DNA of 11,180 nucleotides from contig SHMQ01000018.1 in the NCBI GenBank assembly GCA_008534395.1, positions 1-11,180 of the forward strand, read 5' to 3'. Every line of letters starts with the position of its first letter. Positions within the stretch are counted from its first letter, which is position 1. The stretch comes from Candidatus Acidulodesulfobacterium acidiphilum (GTDB lineage Bacteria > SZUA-79 > Acidulodesulfobacterales > Acidulodesulfobacteraceae). Below, one piece after another: positions 1-6,258 of this stretch. A program made the position numbers and the translations under genes. The notes under the pieces were generated by a model, which was given only the letters and a program-made list of their open reading frames with translations, searched no databases and was not told the DNA's origin.

Positions 1-155
1 TAAAAAAAGAATAGAGATAATAAAAAGAGTAAAAGAAAAGATAATAGAATTCGGGGCGGTATTCGAAAGGTGGTAGATATATTTTTTTGTTTATATTTTA
101 ATTAAAGAATAAAAATACATATTAATACTTGTTAAATTAACCAAGGATAACAAGA

Positions 156-1493
156 ATGTGTCCAAATAAAGCCGAATCGCAAACAGTCGAATTCAAAGAA
201 AGCTGGCGGGATGAAAACCTAAAGTCCCTATGCGCCTTTGCGAATACCGAAGGCGGGCGGCTTATAGTCGGCATAGATAACGACGGTAATGTCGTAGGCA
301 TTAAAAATTCTAAAAAGCTCCTCGAAGATTTACCCAATAAAATAAACGATATTTTGGGAATAGTTCCCGATATTAAGCTGTCGAGAAAACAGAATAAAGA
401 GATTATAACCATAAAAACTGATTATTCATATGCGCCGGTATCGTATCATGGAAAATTTTATATAAGAAGCGGCAGTACTAATCAGGAATTAAAAGGAAAA
501 GAACTTACTAAATTTATGCTTTCTAAATCAGGAAAAGATTGGGAAGAATATATAGAATCAAACAGTTCCGGCGACGATATTAACGCTGAAACCGTTGAAA
601 TGTTTAAAAGAAGTGCGGCTAAAAGGTTATCCTTAATAAAGCAGGAAAAGGATAATCATGTGCTTCTCGAAAAATTAAATTTAATAGAGGACGGCAAATT
701 AAAGCGGGCGGGGATTTTACTGTTCGGCAAAAATCCAAAAAAATATTTTACCGGAGCATATATAAAAGTCGGCAAATTTTTATCGGATACTGACGTTATA
801 AGTTCCGATGATATTTTGGGCAATCTTTTTGAGCAGGTAGAAAAGACCTTAGAATTATTAAAATCTAAGTATCTCGTTTCTGTGATAGGCTATAAAGGCC
901 TATACAGAAACGAAACCCTTGAATATCCCGAAGAAGCATTGAGGGAAGCGGTAACCAATGCCGTCGTGCATAGAGATTATGTCGGGGCGCATACACAGAT
1001 AAAGGTATATCCGGATAGATTAGTTTTATGGAATGAAGGCGGACTTCCTTCGGGAATGAAAATCGACGATTTAAAAAAATCTCATGCCTCAAAACCGCGA
1101 AACGAATTAATCGCCGACGTATTTTTTAAAGCCGGTTTAATAGAAACATGGGGAAGAGGAACGGTTAAAATAATCGAAGAATGTAAAAAAGCCGGACTGC
1201 CTGAACCGGAATTTAAAGAAGAATTCGGCGGCTTTTCAGTATATTTTTATAAGAAAACGGATTTTTATTCCGAAGATAATTTAAAAAAATTAGGATTAAA
1301 TCAGAGGCAGATAAAATTAGCCTTTTACATAAAAGAAAATAAAAGCGCAAATTTATCTTCCCTCGAAGGCATAATGCCGGATGTTTCAAGAAAAACCCTT
1401 TACAGAGATTTGCGGGAACTTGTGGACAAGAATGTCCTGAAAGCGACCGGCGCTAAGAAGCTAAGAATGTATAAGCCGATAAACCTAAAATAA
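156..1493 (+). CDS. AlbA_2-domain ATP-binding protein, putative transcriptional regulator (COG2865 type)
   Basis: A 445-residue protein with three recognisable parts. Residues 8-122 form an AlbA_2 (Schlafen-AlbA-like, putative nucleic-acid-binding) domain, marked by QTVEFKES, the AFANTEGGRLIVGI stretch and YIRSGSTNQ. Residues about 258-365 form a GHKL-type ATPase (HATPase_c_4): the N-box is EAVTNAVVHRDY (264-275), followed by the glycine-rich NEGGLPSG (293-300) and WGRGTVKI (332-339). Residues about 378-440 look like a winged helix (SRKTLYRDLRELVDKNVL). Proteins of this build are usually annotated as regulators; targets are unknown. The ATG at 156 is preceded by only a weak AAGGAT (143-148), but it leads directly into the domain. 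The gene stands alone, next to an integrase remnant and a tRNA-like fragment, so it may be cargo of a lost mobile element (inference). The family call is firm, the role is not. Confidence 0.85.
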   Translation: MCPNKAESQTVEFKESWRDENLKSLCAFANTEGGRLIVGIDNDGNVVGIKNSKKLLEDLPNKINDILGIVPDIKLSRKQNKEIITIKTDYSYAPVSYHGKFYIRSGSTNQELKGKELTKFMLSKSGKDWEEYIESNSSGDDINAETVEMFKRSAAKRLSLIKQEKDNHVLLEKLNLIEDGKLKRAGILLFGKNPKKYFTGAYIKVGKFLSDTDVISSDDILGNLFEQVEKTLELLKSKYLVSVIGYKGLYRNETLEYPEEALREAVTNAVVHRDYVGAHTQIKVYPDRLVLWNEGGLPSGMKIDDLKKSHASKPRNELIADVFFKAGLIETWGRGTVKIIEECKKAGLPEPEFKEEFGGFSVYFYKKTDFYSEDNLKKLGLNQRQIKLAFYIKENKSANLSSLEGIMPDVSRKTLYRDLRELVDKNVLKATGAKKLRMYKPINLK

Positions 1494-1497
1494 TTCG

Positions 1498-1552
1498 TTA
1501 TCGGACATTTATCGGACATTTATCGGACATTTATCGGACATTTATCGGACAT
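1498..1552 (+). repeat. Five perfect tandem copies of an 11-bp unit
   Basis: The unit TTATCGGACAT is repeated five times head to tail with no mismatch, starting 4 bases after the stop of the AlbA_2 gene. Because 11 is not a multiple of 3, all + strand frames give the same 11-residue cycle (LSDIYRTFIGH), and none contains a stop. Reading through the TAA at 1491 would add 24 residues across the array, to a TAA at 1566. One copy per about one helical turn resembles an iteron-like protein-binding array. A slippage-prone minisatellite is equally possible. Confidence 0.95.
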
Positions 1553-1653
1553 TTTGCTGAAAGTTTAATACCTTAACATCTTTACATCAGGGCTTAAACA
1601 TAGGGCTTTATGGTTTGCAGATATTCTACTTCTTTATAATAAATAACGAAGCT

Positions 1654-1743
1654 CGACGAAACTCTTAATCTTTAAAATGGGACGACGTGGATTTAAAGAA
1701 CGATGTTATAGGGACTAAAACCAAGTATGATAGATTAATCTGA
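1654..1743 (+). pseudogene. Remnant of a tyrosine recombinase (phage-type integrase)
   Basis: Frame 1654 reads RRNS, a stop, SLKWDDVDLKNDVI and then GTKTKYDRLI before a TGA. This matches the recombinase catalytic-domain signature RRGE-(I/L)-L-x-L-x-W-x-D-(I/V)-D-L followed by TKTxxxR, with residues missing around the RRGE box and between the two motifs. The downstream bases look like the continuation in another frame (roughly NVY and then IKKVSDLFLF), which suggests further frameshifts. No HxxR or catalytic tyrosine segment could be found, so this is a decayed fragment. It lies between the AlbA_2 gene and a tRNA-like 3' half, as expected for an integrase beside its attachment site. The match is by eye only. 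Confidence 0.55.
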
Positions 1744-1794
1744 ACGTGTATCAAAAAAGTATCTGATTTATTTCTTTTCATGCTCACGTCTGTA

Positions 1795-1826
1795 TTTGCC
1801 GTGGTGTGGGTTTAGAATATTATAAA
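1795..1826 (+). repeat. Imperfect direct repeat, copy 1
   Basis: Begins TTTGCCGTGGTGTGGG and continues with TTTAGAATATTATAAA. The same series recurs at 1983-2020 with an extra GATTTGG-like insertion and two substitutions. It lies just upstream of the tRNA-Gly-like fragment. Its function is unknown. Confidence 0.7.
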
Positions 1827-1850
1827 ATAAATAAATCTCCCCTTTATCTA

Positions 1851-1895
1851 AAGCTTGGTGTTGCTGGTTCGAACTCCGCCCCGTTGCCCGCTCCA
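1851..1895 (+). pseudogene. tRNA-Gly-like 3' half (degenerate, possible attachment-site remnant)
   Basis: The stretch ends GCCCGCTCCA, the usual 3' end of bacterial tRNA-Gly. It carries a T-loop-like GGTTCGAAC at 1866-1874 and AAGCTTGG resembling the 3' strand of an anticodon arm. The T stem (GCTGG against TCCGC) has a mismatch, and about five extra bases (around CCCGT) separate it from the acceptor strand. I see no 5' half upstream, so no functional tRNA is encoded. A 3' tRNA half next to integrase debris is the typical trace of tRNA-targeted integration. It could also be chance similarity. Confidence 0.45.
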
Positions 1896-1982
1896 TTAAA
1901 AACCTTGATTAATACTGCATTGAAAGCAATTTTAACATTTCAATATCTTATCTTAACTAAAATTTGCTATTTTTAACTATAT

Positions 1983-2020
1983 TTTGCCGTGGTCTGGATT
2001 TGGGTTTAAAATATTATAAA
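1983..2020 (+). repeat. Imperfect direct repeat, copy 2
   Basis: Reads TTTGCCGTGGTCTGGATTTG and then GGTTTAAAATATTATAAA; compare copy 1 at 1795-1826. The copies are about 188 bases apart and flank the tRNA-Gly-like fragment. Copy 2 ends about 20 bases before the predicted promoter of the HIT gene. Confidence 0.7.
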
Positions 2021-2039
2021 TTCTTTTCATAAAATTTTA

Positions 2040-2068
2040 TTGTTTAAATTTCATAAATTATTTATAAT
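2040..2068 (+). promoter_or_regulatory. Predicted sigma70-type promoter of the HIT gene
   Basis: A consensus TATAAT at 2063-2068 lies 17 bases after TTGTTT (2040-2045). The expected transcription start is about 2075-2076, one or two bases before the ATG at 2077. This would give a leaderless or nearly leaderless mRNA, in keeping with the absence of any ribosome-binding sequence there. The AT-rich surroundings make chance matches likely. Confidence 0.45.
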
Positions 2069-2076
2069 AAAAAATT

Positions 2077-2475
2077 ATGAAATTTAAAGAGAACTGCATT
2101 TTTTGCAAAATAGCGAATAAACGGATACCTGCAGAAATAATCGAAGAAACCGAAGATTTTGTAGTAATAAAAGATATAAATCCGATAGCCCCTATACATC
2201 TTTTGATAATCTCCAAGTCGCACTACGACAGCGTTTTAGATGTCGAATGTAAAGACGGAGCCGATAAAAGCGGCATTACCGCCGATAACGGCGACATGGA
2301 AGACCGATTAGGCAGTGAACTTTTTGGGATATTAACCTCGCTTGCCAAGAAATTCAACGTTGAGAATAAAGGTTTCAGGACGGTTATTAATACCAAAGAA
2401 GACGGCGGTCAGACCGTCAACCATTTGCATGTTCATTTTTTGGCGGGCAGAGGATTCGGCTGGCCTCCGGGTTAA
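2077..2475 (+). CDS. HIT-family nucleotide hydrolase/transferase (HINT-like)
   Basis: The 132-residue protein starts with CIFCKIANKRIPAEII, has the central APIHLLIISKSH strand and ends with GGQTVNHLHVHFLAGRGFGW. The histidine triad HLHVH sits at about 117-121. These are the marks of the bacterial HINT branch, which hydrolyses purine nucleoside phosphoramidates and related adenylates in the cytosol. CxxC at the N terminus matches the zinc-site cysteines of many members. Between helix and strand, about residues 56-76 (CKDGADKSGITADNGDMEDR) form a hydrophilic loop longer than in ordinary HINT proteins, which are nearer 110-115 residues. No Shine-Dalgarno sequence precedes the ATG, but a promoter lies almost on top of it. 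It appears to be a single-gene unit. The exact substrate cannot be read from sequence. Confidence 0.93.
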   Translation: MKFKENCIFCKIANKRIPAEIIEETEDFVVIKDINPIAPIHLLIISKSHYDSVLDVECKDGADKSGITADNGDMEDRLGSELFGILTSLAKKFNVENKGFRTVINTKEDGGQTVNHLHVHFLAGRGFGWPPG

Positions 2476-2553
2476 TCTACGTTAATCGTTAATCGTGGTT
2501 AATTTTTATAAGTTGGATTATATTAAGTGCATTATATTATCTGGATTATATTA
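2471..2553 (+). repeat. Short AT-rich direct repeats after the HIT gene
   Basis: GTTAATC recurs at 2471-2477, 2481-2487 and 2488-2494, overlapping the HIT stop codon. GGATTATATTA occurs at 2515-2525 and again, 28 bases on, at 2543-2553. No GC-rich stem followed by a T-run was found in the 2476-2738 gap, so I cannot call a terminator there. The repeats may be mere low complexity. Confidence 0.5.
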
Positions 2554-2594
2554 GCTTGATTAATTTAAATTTAGCTTAATAAAATATAAAAGCT

Positions 2595-2624
2595 TTGCAA
2601 CTTTGCAGTTTTACGCTTTATGAT
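2595..2624 (+). promoter_or_regulatory. Possible promoter for the polyamine genes
   Basis: TTGCAA (2595-2600) and TATGAT (2619-2624) are separated by 18 bases, in the gap upstream of speE. A second TATGAT follows at 2630-2635. The match is only fair and the region is AT-rich. Confidence 0.25.
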
Positions 2625-2738
2625 ACTTTATGATTTATGTTTTAAAGCTTTTTATTAAATTAATCCGATTAATTTTAGAATTTTAAAAAAATATTAAAAT
2701 AATAAAACTTGAAACATTAAAACAAATGGGAAAAATTA

Positions 2739-3602
2739 ATGGAAACTTGGTTTTTTGAGAATCAGACCGGCAATTTTGGAATAAAAATTAGGGTTGAATC
2801 TATATTGTTTCATGAATTTTCGGATTATCAGGAGATTGCGGTTTACGATACTTTGGAATTTGGCAGGGTGCTTGTTTTAGATAAGGCGGTTATGTTTTCG
2901 GATAAAAACGAGTTTGTATATCATGAAATGCTTGGTCTTGTCCCTTTATTTTCGCATAAAAAACCTGAAAGAATTCTTATAATAGGCGGCGGCGACGGCG
3001 GCGTAGTCAGGGAATGCCTCAAAAATCCTTTCGTTAAACACATAGACCTTGTTGAAATAGATAAAAAAGTAATCGACGTTTCCAAAAAATTTTTTCCTGA
3101 AATCGCCTGCAAACTTGACGACAAAAGGGTAAGAATACTGGCGGAAGACGGAATAGCATTTGTAAAAAGAGTTAATTCCGGCGGCAGGGAAGACGAAAAG
3201 TACGATGTTATACTTATAGATTCTACCGACCCCGTCGGTCCGGCTGAAGGGTTGTTTAGGCGCGATTTTTACGAAGCTGCTTCCGGTTCTCTGAAAACCG
3301 ACGGAATATTTGCGGCGCAGACGGAATCTCCATTTTTTAATAAAAATTTAATTAAAGACGTAGGAAAAATTATAAGGGAAATTTATGAAAAATCATCGCT
3401 TTATCTGGCTTCTATACCGGTTTATCCCAGCGGTTTATGGAGTTTTACGGCAGGCTCCAAAAAATATGATACTAAAGTTATAAACGAAAGTTACGATAAT
3501 TTTGATTTTGCGGGTCTTGAGACTGATTTAAAATACTATTCCCGCGAAATACATTCCGCCTCTTTCATTTTACCTAACTTTATAAAGGAGATATTAAAAT
3601 AA
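2739..3602 (+). CDS. speE: Spermidine synthase (polyamine aminopropyltransferase)
   Basis: Transfers the aminopropyl group of decarboxylated SAM to putrescine (or a related amine), giving spermidine. The 287-residue length is normal for SpeE. Visible landmarks are the N-terminal beta domain with the YDTLEFGRVLVLD strand (36-48), YHEM (61-64), the glycine-rich cofactor loop GGGDGGVVRE (83-92), the acidic LVEID (104-108), AEDG (136-139) and the catalytic loop DSTDPVGPAEGLF (161-173), where D161 is the expected catalytic aspartate. A GGG 8 bases before the ATG is a weak ribosome site. speB follows after 9 bases, indicating one transcript. No SAM decarboxylase (speD) lies in the window, so the donor must be made elsewhere. 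In Thermus the homologous enzyme acts on agmatine, so substrate order is open. Confidence 0.95.
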   Translation: METWFFENQTGNFGIKIRVESILFHEFSDYQEIAVYDTLEFGRVLVLDKAVMFSDKNEFVYHEMLGLVPLFSHKKPERILIIGGGDGGVVRECLKNPFVKHIDLVEIDKKVIDVSKKFFPEIACKLDDKRVRILAEDGIAFVKRVNSGGREDEKYDVILIDSTDPVGPAEGLFRRDFYEAASGSLKTDGIFAAQTESPFFNKNLIKDVGKIIREIYEKSSLYLASIPVYPSGLWSFTAGSKKYDTKVINESYDNFDFAGLETDLKYYSREIHSASFILPNFIKEILK

Positions 3603-3611
3603 AAAAATTAT

Positions 3612-4490
3612 ATGATAGAAACCAACTTATCGAAAACTTCTTCATTTTTTAATTCGGCGGATTCTTATGAAAAGTCAGACTTAATTCTTCTCGGCGTTCC
3701 TATGGATTATACCGCAAGCAATATTCCCGGTTCAAGGTTTGCTCCTAAAAGAGTAAGGGAGTTGTCTTATACGTTAGAAAATTACAGTCCTTTTTTTGAC
3801 GATTTCATAGACGAAAAGTTTTATGACGCGGGAGATATAGTTCTGCCATGGGGCAATACCGATAAAAGCATTAAATTTATAGGAGAAACTGCAAAAGGAA
3901 TTCTATCCGACGGAAAAAAAATAGTAAGTATCGGAGGCGACCATTTGATTACTTATCCGGTAGTAAAAGAGTATGCCGAAAAATATAAAGATTTAGTGGT
4001 TCTGCAGTTTGACGCCCATACCGATTTAAGGGAAGAGTGGAATAACGAAAAATATTCGCACGCCACGGTTCTAAAACTTATTCACGATATTATCAAAAAA
4101 GGCAACCTTTATCAGTTCGGAATTCGTTCAGGCTCTAAAGAAGAATTCGATTTTGCTAAAAAACATTGCCATATATATAAAAACGACGTTTACGAACCTC
4201 TAAAAAAAGTTTTGGGCAATTTGTCTAATAAAGACGTTTATATTACTATAGATATAGACGTTCTAGACCCGGCGTTTGCGCCTGGAACCGGATACATAGA
4301 AGCCGGCGGAATATCGTCTAAAGAGCTTTTGGATTCCGTATCCCTTCTGCTGTCGGAATCAAATGTAAATATAGTAGGGGCGGACGTGGTAGAAGTTTGT
4401 CCTCCTACCGATAATTCGGACAGGACTTCGGCTATTGCGGCAAAACTTTTGAGGGAAATAATTATCGGAATGGCTAAAAATAAAAAATGA
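3612..4490 (+). CDS. speB: Agmatinase / ureohydrolase-family protein
   Basis: A binuclear manganese ureohydrolase of 292 residues, expected to split agmatine into putrescine and urea. The metal ligands are all present: GGDH (108-111, H111), DAHTD (134-138) and DIDVLDP (214-220), followed by the APGTG loop and the C-terminal EVCPPTDNSDRTS (261-273). The usual histidine after the DAHTD strand appears as SHAT (149-152). Agmatinase is preferred over arginase or formiminoglutamase because pdaD, an agmatine-forming enzyme, lies next to it and speE precedes it. An AAGGAG lies inside the end of speE (3585-3590), but 21 bases from the ATG, farther than usual; translational coupling to speE may matter. 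In a Thermus-like route the same fold would hydrolyse aminopropylagmatine instead. Confidence 0.9.
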   Translation: MIETNLSKTSSFFNSADSYEKSDLILLGVPMDYTASNIPGSRFAPKRVRELSYTLENYSPFFDDFIDEKFYDAGDIVLPWGNTDKSIKFIGETAKGILSDGKKIVSIGGDHLITYPVVKEYAEKYKDLVVLQFDAHTDLREEWNNEKYSHATVLKLIHDIIKKGNLYQFGIRSGSKEEFDFAKKHCHIYKNDVYEPLKKVLGNLSNKDVYITIDIDVLDPAFAPGTGYIEAGGISSKELLDSVSLLLSESNVNIVGADVVEVCPPTDNSDRTSAIAAKLLREIIIGMAKNKK

Positions 4491-4595
4491 AATAAAAATA
4501 AAAAATCAACGGACAAATAAATTTAAGCAATAAATATTAAATAAGGCAAATTATTATACATTATTAAACAAACAAGTAAAACGGAGGTAATAACA

Positions 4596-5069
4596 GTGTT
4601 TGAAACACCCGATATATATACTCTGGCGGCAGGTACGTCGGAGGGAACTTCAAAATTGGGGGCATTCGATAATGCCATTTTAAAAGCGGGAGTCGGCAAT
4701 ACCAATTTAATAAAACTCAGTTCTATTCTTCCGCCGAAAGCGGTTTATAAAGAAAAAATAGTATATCCGAGAGGAGTGTTGGTTCCTATAGCATACGGCG
4801 CTATTACCAGCGATAAAAAAGGAGAAACAATTGCCGCCGCTGTGGCGATAGCCGTTTCCGTAGAAGACGGATTCGGAGTTATAATGGAATTTTCCGGCGT
4901 AACTTCAGCTAAAAATGCCGAGGAAACCGTTAGAAAGATGGCGGAAGACGCAATGAAGCACAGGAATATAGGAATTAAAGAGATAGTTTCTAAAAGCTCG
5001 GAGCATACCGTAGAAAATTTTGGATGCGCATTTGCTTCGGTTCCTATGTGGTATTCCAAACTGATATGA
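4596..5069 (+). CDS. pdaD: Pyruvoyl-dependent arginine decarboxylase
   Basis: A 157-residue proenzyme of the PvlArgDC family, which makes agmatine and CO2 from arginine with a self-generated pyruvoyl cofactor. The cleavage motif KLSSILPP lies at 40-47. By homology the chain is cut between S42 and S43, so S43 becomes the pyruvoyl group at the start of the large subunit. The preceding GVGNTNLIK (32-40) and E98 in the VIMEFSG stretch fit the family's active site. The GTG start is supported by GGAGG at 4583-4587, 8 bases upstream. It follows speB by 105 bases and supplies that enzyme's substrate. The family is most familiar in archaea, with scattered bacterial members; it is unrelated to the PLP-dependent SpeA. 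Confidence 0.95.
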   Translation: MFETPDIYTLAAGTSEGTSKLGAFDNAILKAGVGNTNLIKLSSILPPKAVYKEKIVYPRGVLVPIAYGAITSDKKGETIAAAVAIAVSVEDGFGVIMEFSGVTSAKNAEETVRKMAEDAMKHRNIGIKEIVSKSSEHTVENFGCAFASVPMWYSKLI

Positions 5070-5161
5070 TATAATAAGTTCGCATACATAATGCTTTGTT
5101 CTTTCGTCGATTAATTATATTCGATTAAGCATCTTAAGATAATTAAACAATGGGGGATTAA

Positions 5162-5223
5162 GGCGCGGCAAAATCGGCACTTCGCGTTTGTTTGAACGCG
5201 CGTTGCCGGCATATGTCCGCGCC
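5162..5223 (+). promoter_or_regulatory. Nested three-tier hairpin over the start region of the UPF0104 gene
   Basis: Three perfect inverted repeats sit inside one another. The outer stem is GGCGCGG (5162-5168) with CCGCGCC (5217-5223). The middle is CGGCA (5175-5179) with TGCCG (5204-5208). The inner is CGCGTT (5183-5188) with AACGCG (5195-5200), closing a 6-base loop TGTTTG. This is 18 base pairs in 62 nucleotides, and it is GC-rich in AT-rich surroundings. The TTG at 5188 falls in the inner stem and loop. It is followed by A-rich sequence rather than a T-run, so it is not an ordinary terminator on the + strand. A translational control element is my reading. Confidence 0.6.
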
Positions 5224-6258
5224 TTAAAAAAAACAGTGAATAAAACCTTTATAATTTCGACGTTTTTCGGTTTAATATTTGTCGTCGTTTTAGTAGTTTT
5301 AGTAGGTCCTAAAAATATAATTCAGATGATTGACCGCCTGAATTATGTCGATTTTATTATTTTATTTTTTCTTTCTTATCTTGCGCTTTTTTTGTCGGCT
5401 CTTTCATTTAATAACGCTTTAAACGTATACGATTCTAAAATAGGTTTAATAGATATTTTAAATATAAAGCTTATAGGATACAGCGCGAATTATATAGCGC
5501 CTTCAGGTATTTTTGCGGGTTTTATAGGCGGAGACGCCATAATGGCGCTGATGATTAAAAAAAAGACGTCGCTTGATTTTAAAAGGGGTTTTTCCGCCGG
5601 TCTTGCCGCAAAGGTTATAGAATTTGCAATATTTCTTTTATTTATTTATCTTGGGCTTATATTAGGGTTTAAGTACTTTTATCTGCCGCCGGAAATATGG
5701 TATTTGCTGTTAATTGCGGCGATATTCGTAGGAGTCGTAACCCTTATTTTTTTAATAAATCCGATAATAGACAACAGATTTTTTACAAAATTTTTAAAAT
5801 ATTTGACGAGATATAAGGTATTAAACAAAGTAATTTTTAAAATACTAAAACATATAAATAATTTTGAAAAAGAACTGCATCTTTTTTACGTTAAAGGTAA
5901 AAAGTATCTATTTTTAAGTCTTTTTTTAAGCATTATAGAAACTGCCGTCCTTATATTTCAAATATGGCTTTTAGTTCATTATCTTGGCGTAAATATGGGA
6001 TTTTCTAAAACGTTATTGGTATTTTCAGTATCCATGCTGGTATTTGCTCTTCCTCTTGCGCCCGGTTCGGCGGGAACATACGAACTTTCGCAGGTCGGTC
6101 TTTTCGATTTGCTCGGACTCGGTTCAGACGTCGGACTTGCTTTTAGTTTGATAATGAGAGCTATTAATATACTTATGTTGGCTATATCTTTTTTTCTAGT
6201 GCCTCATTACGGTTTTCATTTTTTTAAGAAAAAGGAAGAAGAAAAGGAGACAGTTTGA
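5188..6258 (+). CDS. UPF0104 / lysylphosphatidylglycerol-synthase-TM-like integral membrane protein (flippase-like)
   Basis: About 356 residues with roughly eight hydrophobic segments (near 21-40, 54-74, 87-110, 143-164, 170-190, 240-263, 273-292 and 317-340) and a basic-acidic tail KKKEEEKETV. Family marks are the APSGIFAGFIGGDA segment (105-117), GLAAKVIEF (138-146) and PLAPGSAGTYEL (289-300), the counterpart of the usual P-x-PGGLGxxE motif. Members resemble the flippase half of MprF; several are thought to move lipids or lipid-linked sugars, but function is often unproven. The start is uncertain: TTG 5188 has no ribosome site and lies in a hairpin; in-frame TTG 5203 and GTG 5236 are alternatives, and the frame stays open back to 5143. 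The stop overlaps the start of the next glycosyltransferase gene, so the two are coupled. Confidence 0.82.
   Translation: MFERALPAYVRALKKTVNKTFIISTFFGLIFVVVLVVLVGPKNIIQMIDRLNYVDFIILFFLSYLALFLSALSFNNALNVYDSKIGLIDILNIKLIGYSANYIAPSGIFAGFIGGDAIMALMIKKKTSLDFKRGFSAGLAAKVIEFAIFLLFIYLGLILGFKYFYLPPEIWYLLLIAAIFVGVVTLIFLINPIIDNRFFTKFLKYLTRYKVLNKVIFKILKHINNFEKELHLFYVKGKKYLFLSLFLSIIETAVLIFQIWLLVHYLGVNMGFSKTLLVFSVSMLVFALPLAPGSAGTYELSQVGLFDLLGLGSDVGLAFSLIMRAINILMLAISFFLVPHYGFHFFKKKEEEKETV

Noticed and set aside
1-155. Promoter or end of an upstream gene before the AlbA_2 gene
   Set aside because: The stretch is A/T-dominated. No -35/-10 pair with proper spacing stood out and no upstream reading frame could be recognised.
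865-1092. Minus-strand open frames, including those inside the AlbA_2, speE, speB, pdaD, glycosyltransferase and iscU genes
   Set aside because: Each lies wholly or mostly within a well-supported + strand gene, has no family motif and no ribosome site.
1498-1552. CRISPR array
   Set aside because: The 11-bp units are directly adjacent, with no spacers and no cas genes nearby.
1780-1975. Open + strand frame reading through the tRNA-like fragment (HAHVCICRG onward)
   Set aside because: It has no start codon with a ribosome site and no recognisable motif, and it crosses the tRNA-like segment. It is probably spurious or decayed coding sequence.
5107-5141. Short repeat TCGATTAA (two copies) and palindrome ATCTTAAGAT after pdaD
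   Set aside because: Too short and AT-rich to separate from chance, with no T-run or spacing that suggests an operator or terminator.
5150-5161. Leader peptide ATG GGG GAT TAA ahead of the hairpin
   Set aside because: A three-codon frame arises easily by chance, and no ribosome site precedes it.
5162-5223. Rho-independent terminator for pdaD
   Set aside because: The outer stem is followed by TTAAAAAAAAC on the + strand rather than a T-run. The opposite strand has no T-run after the stem either.
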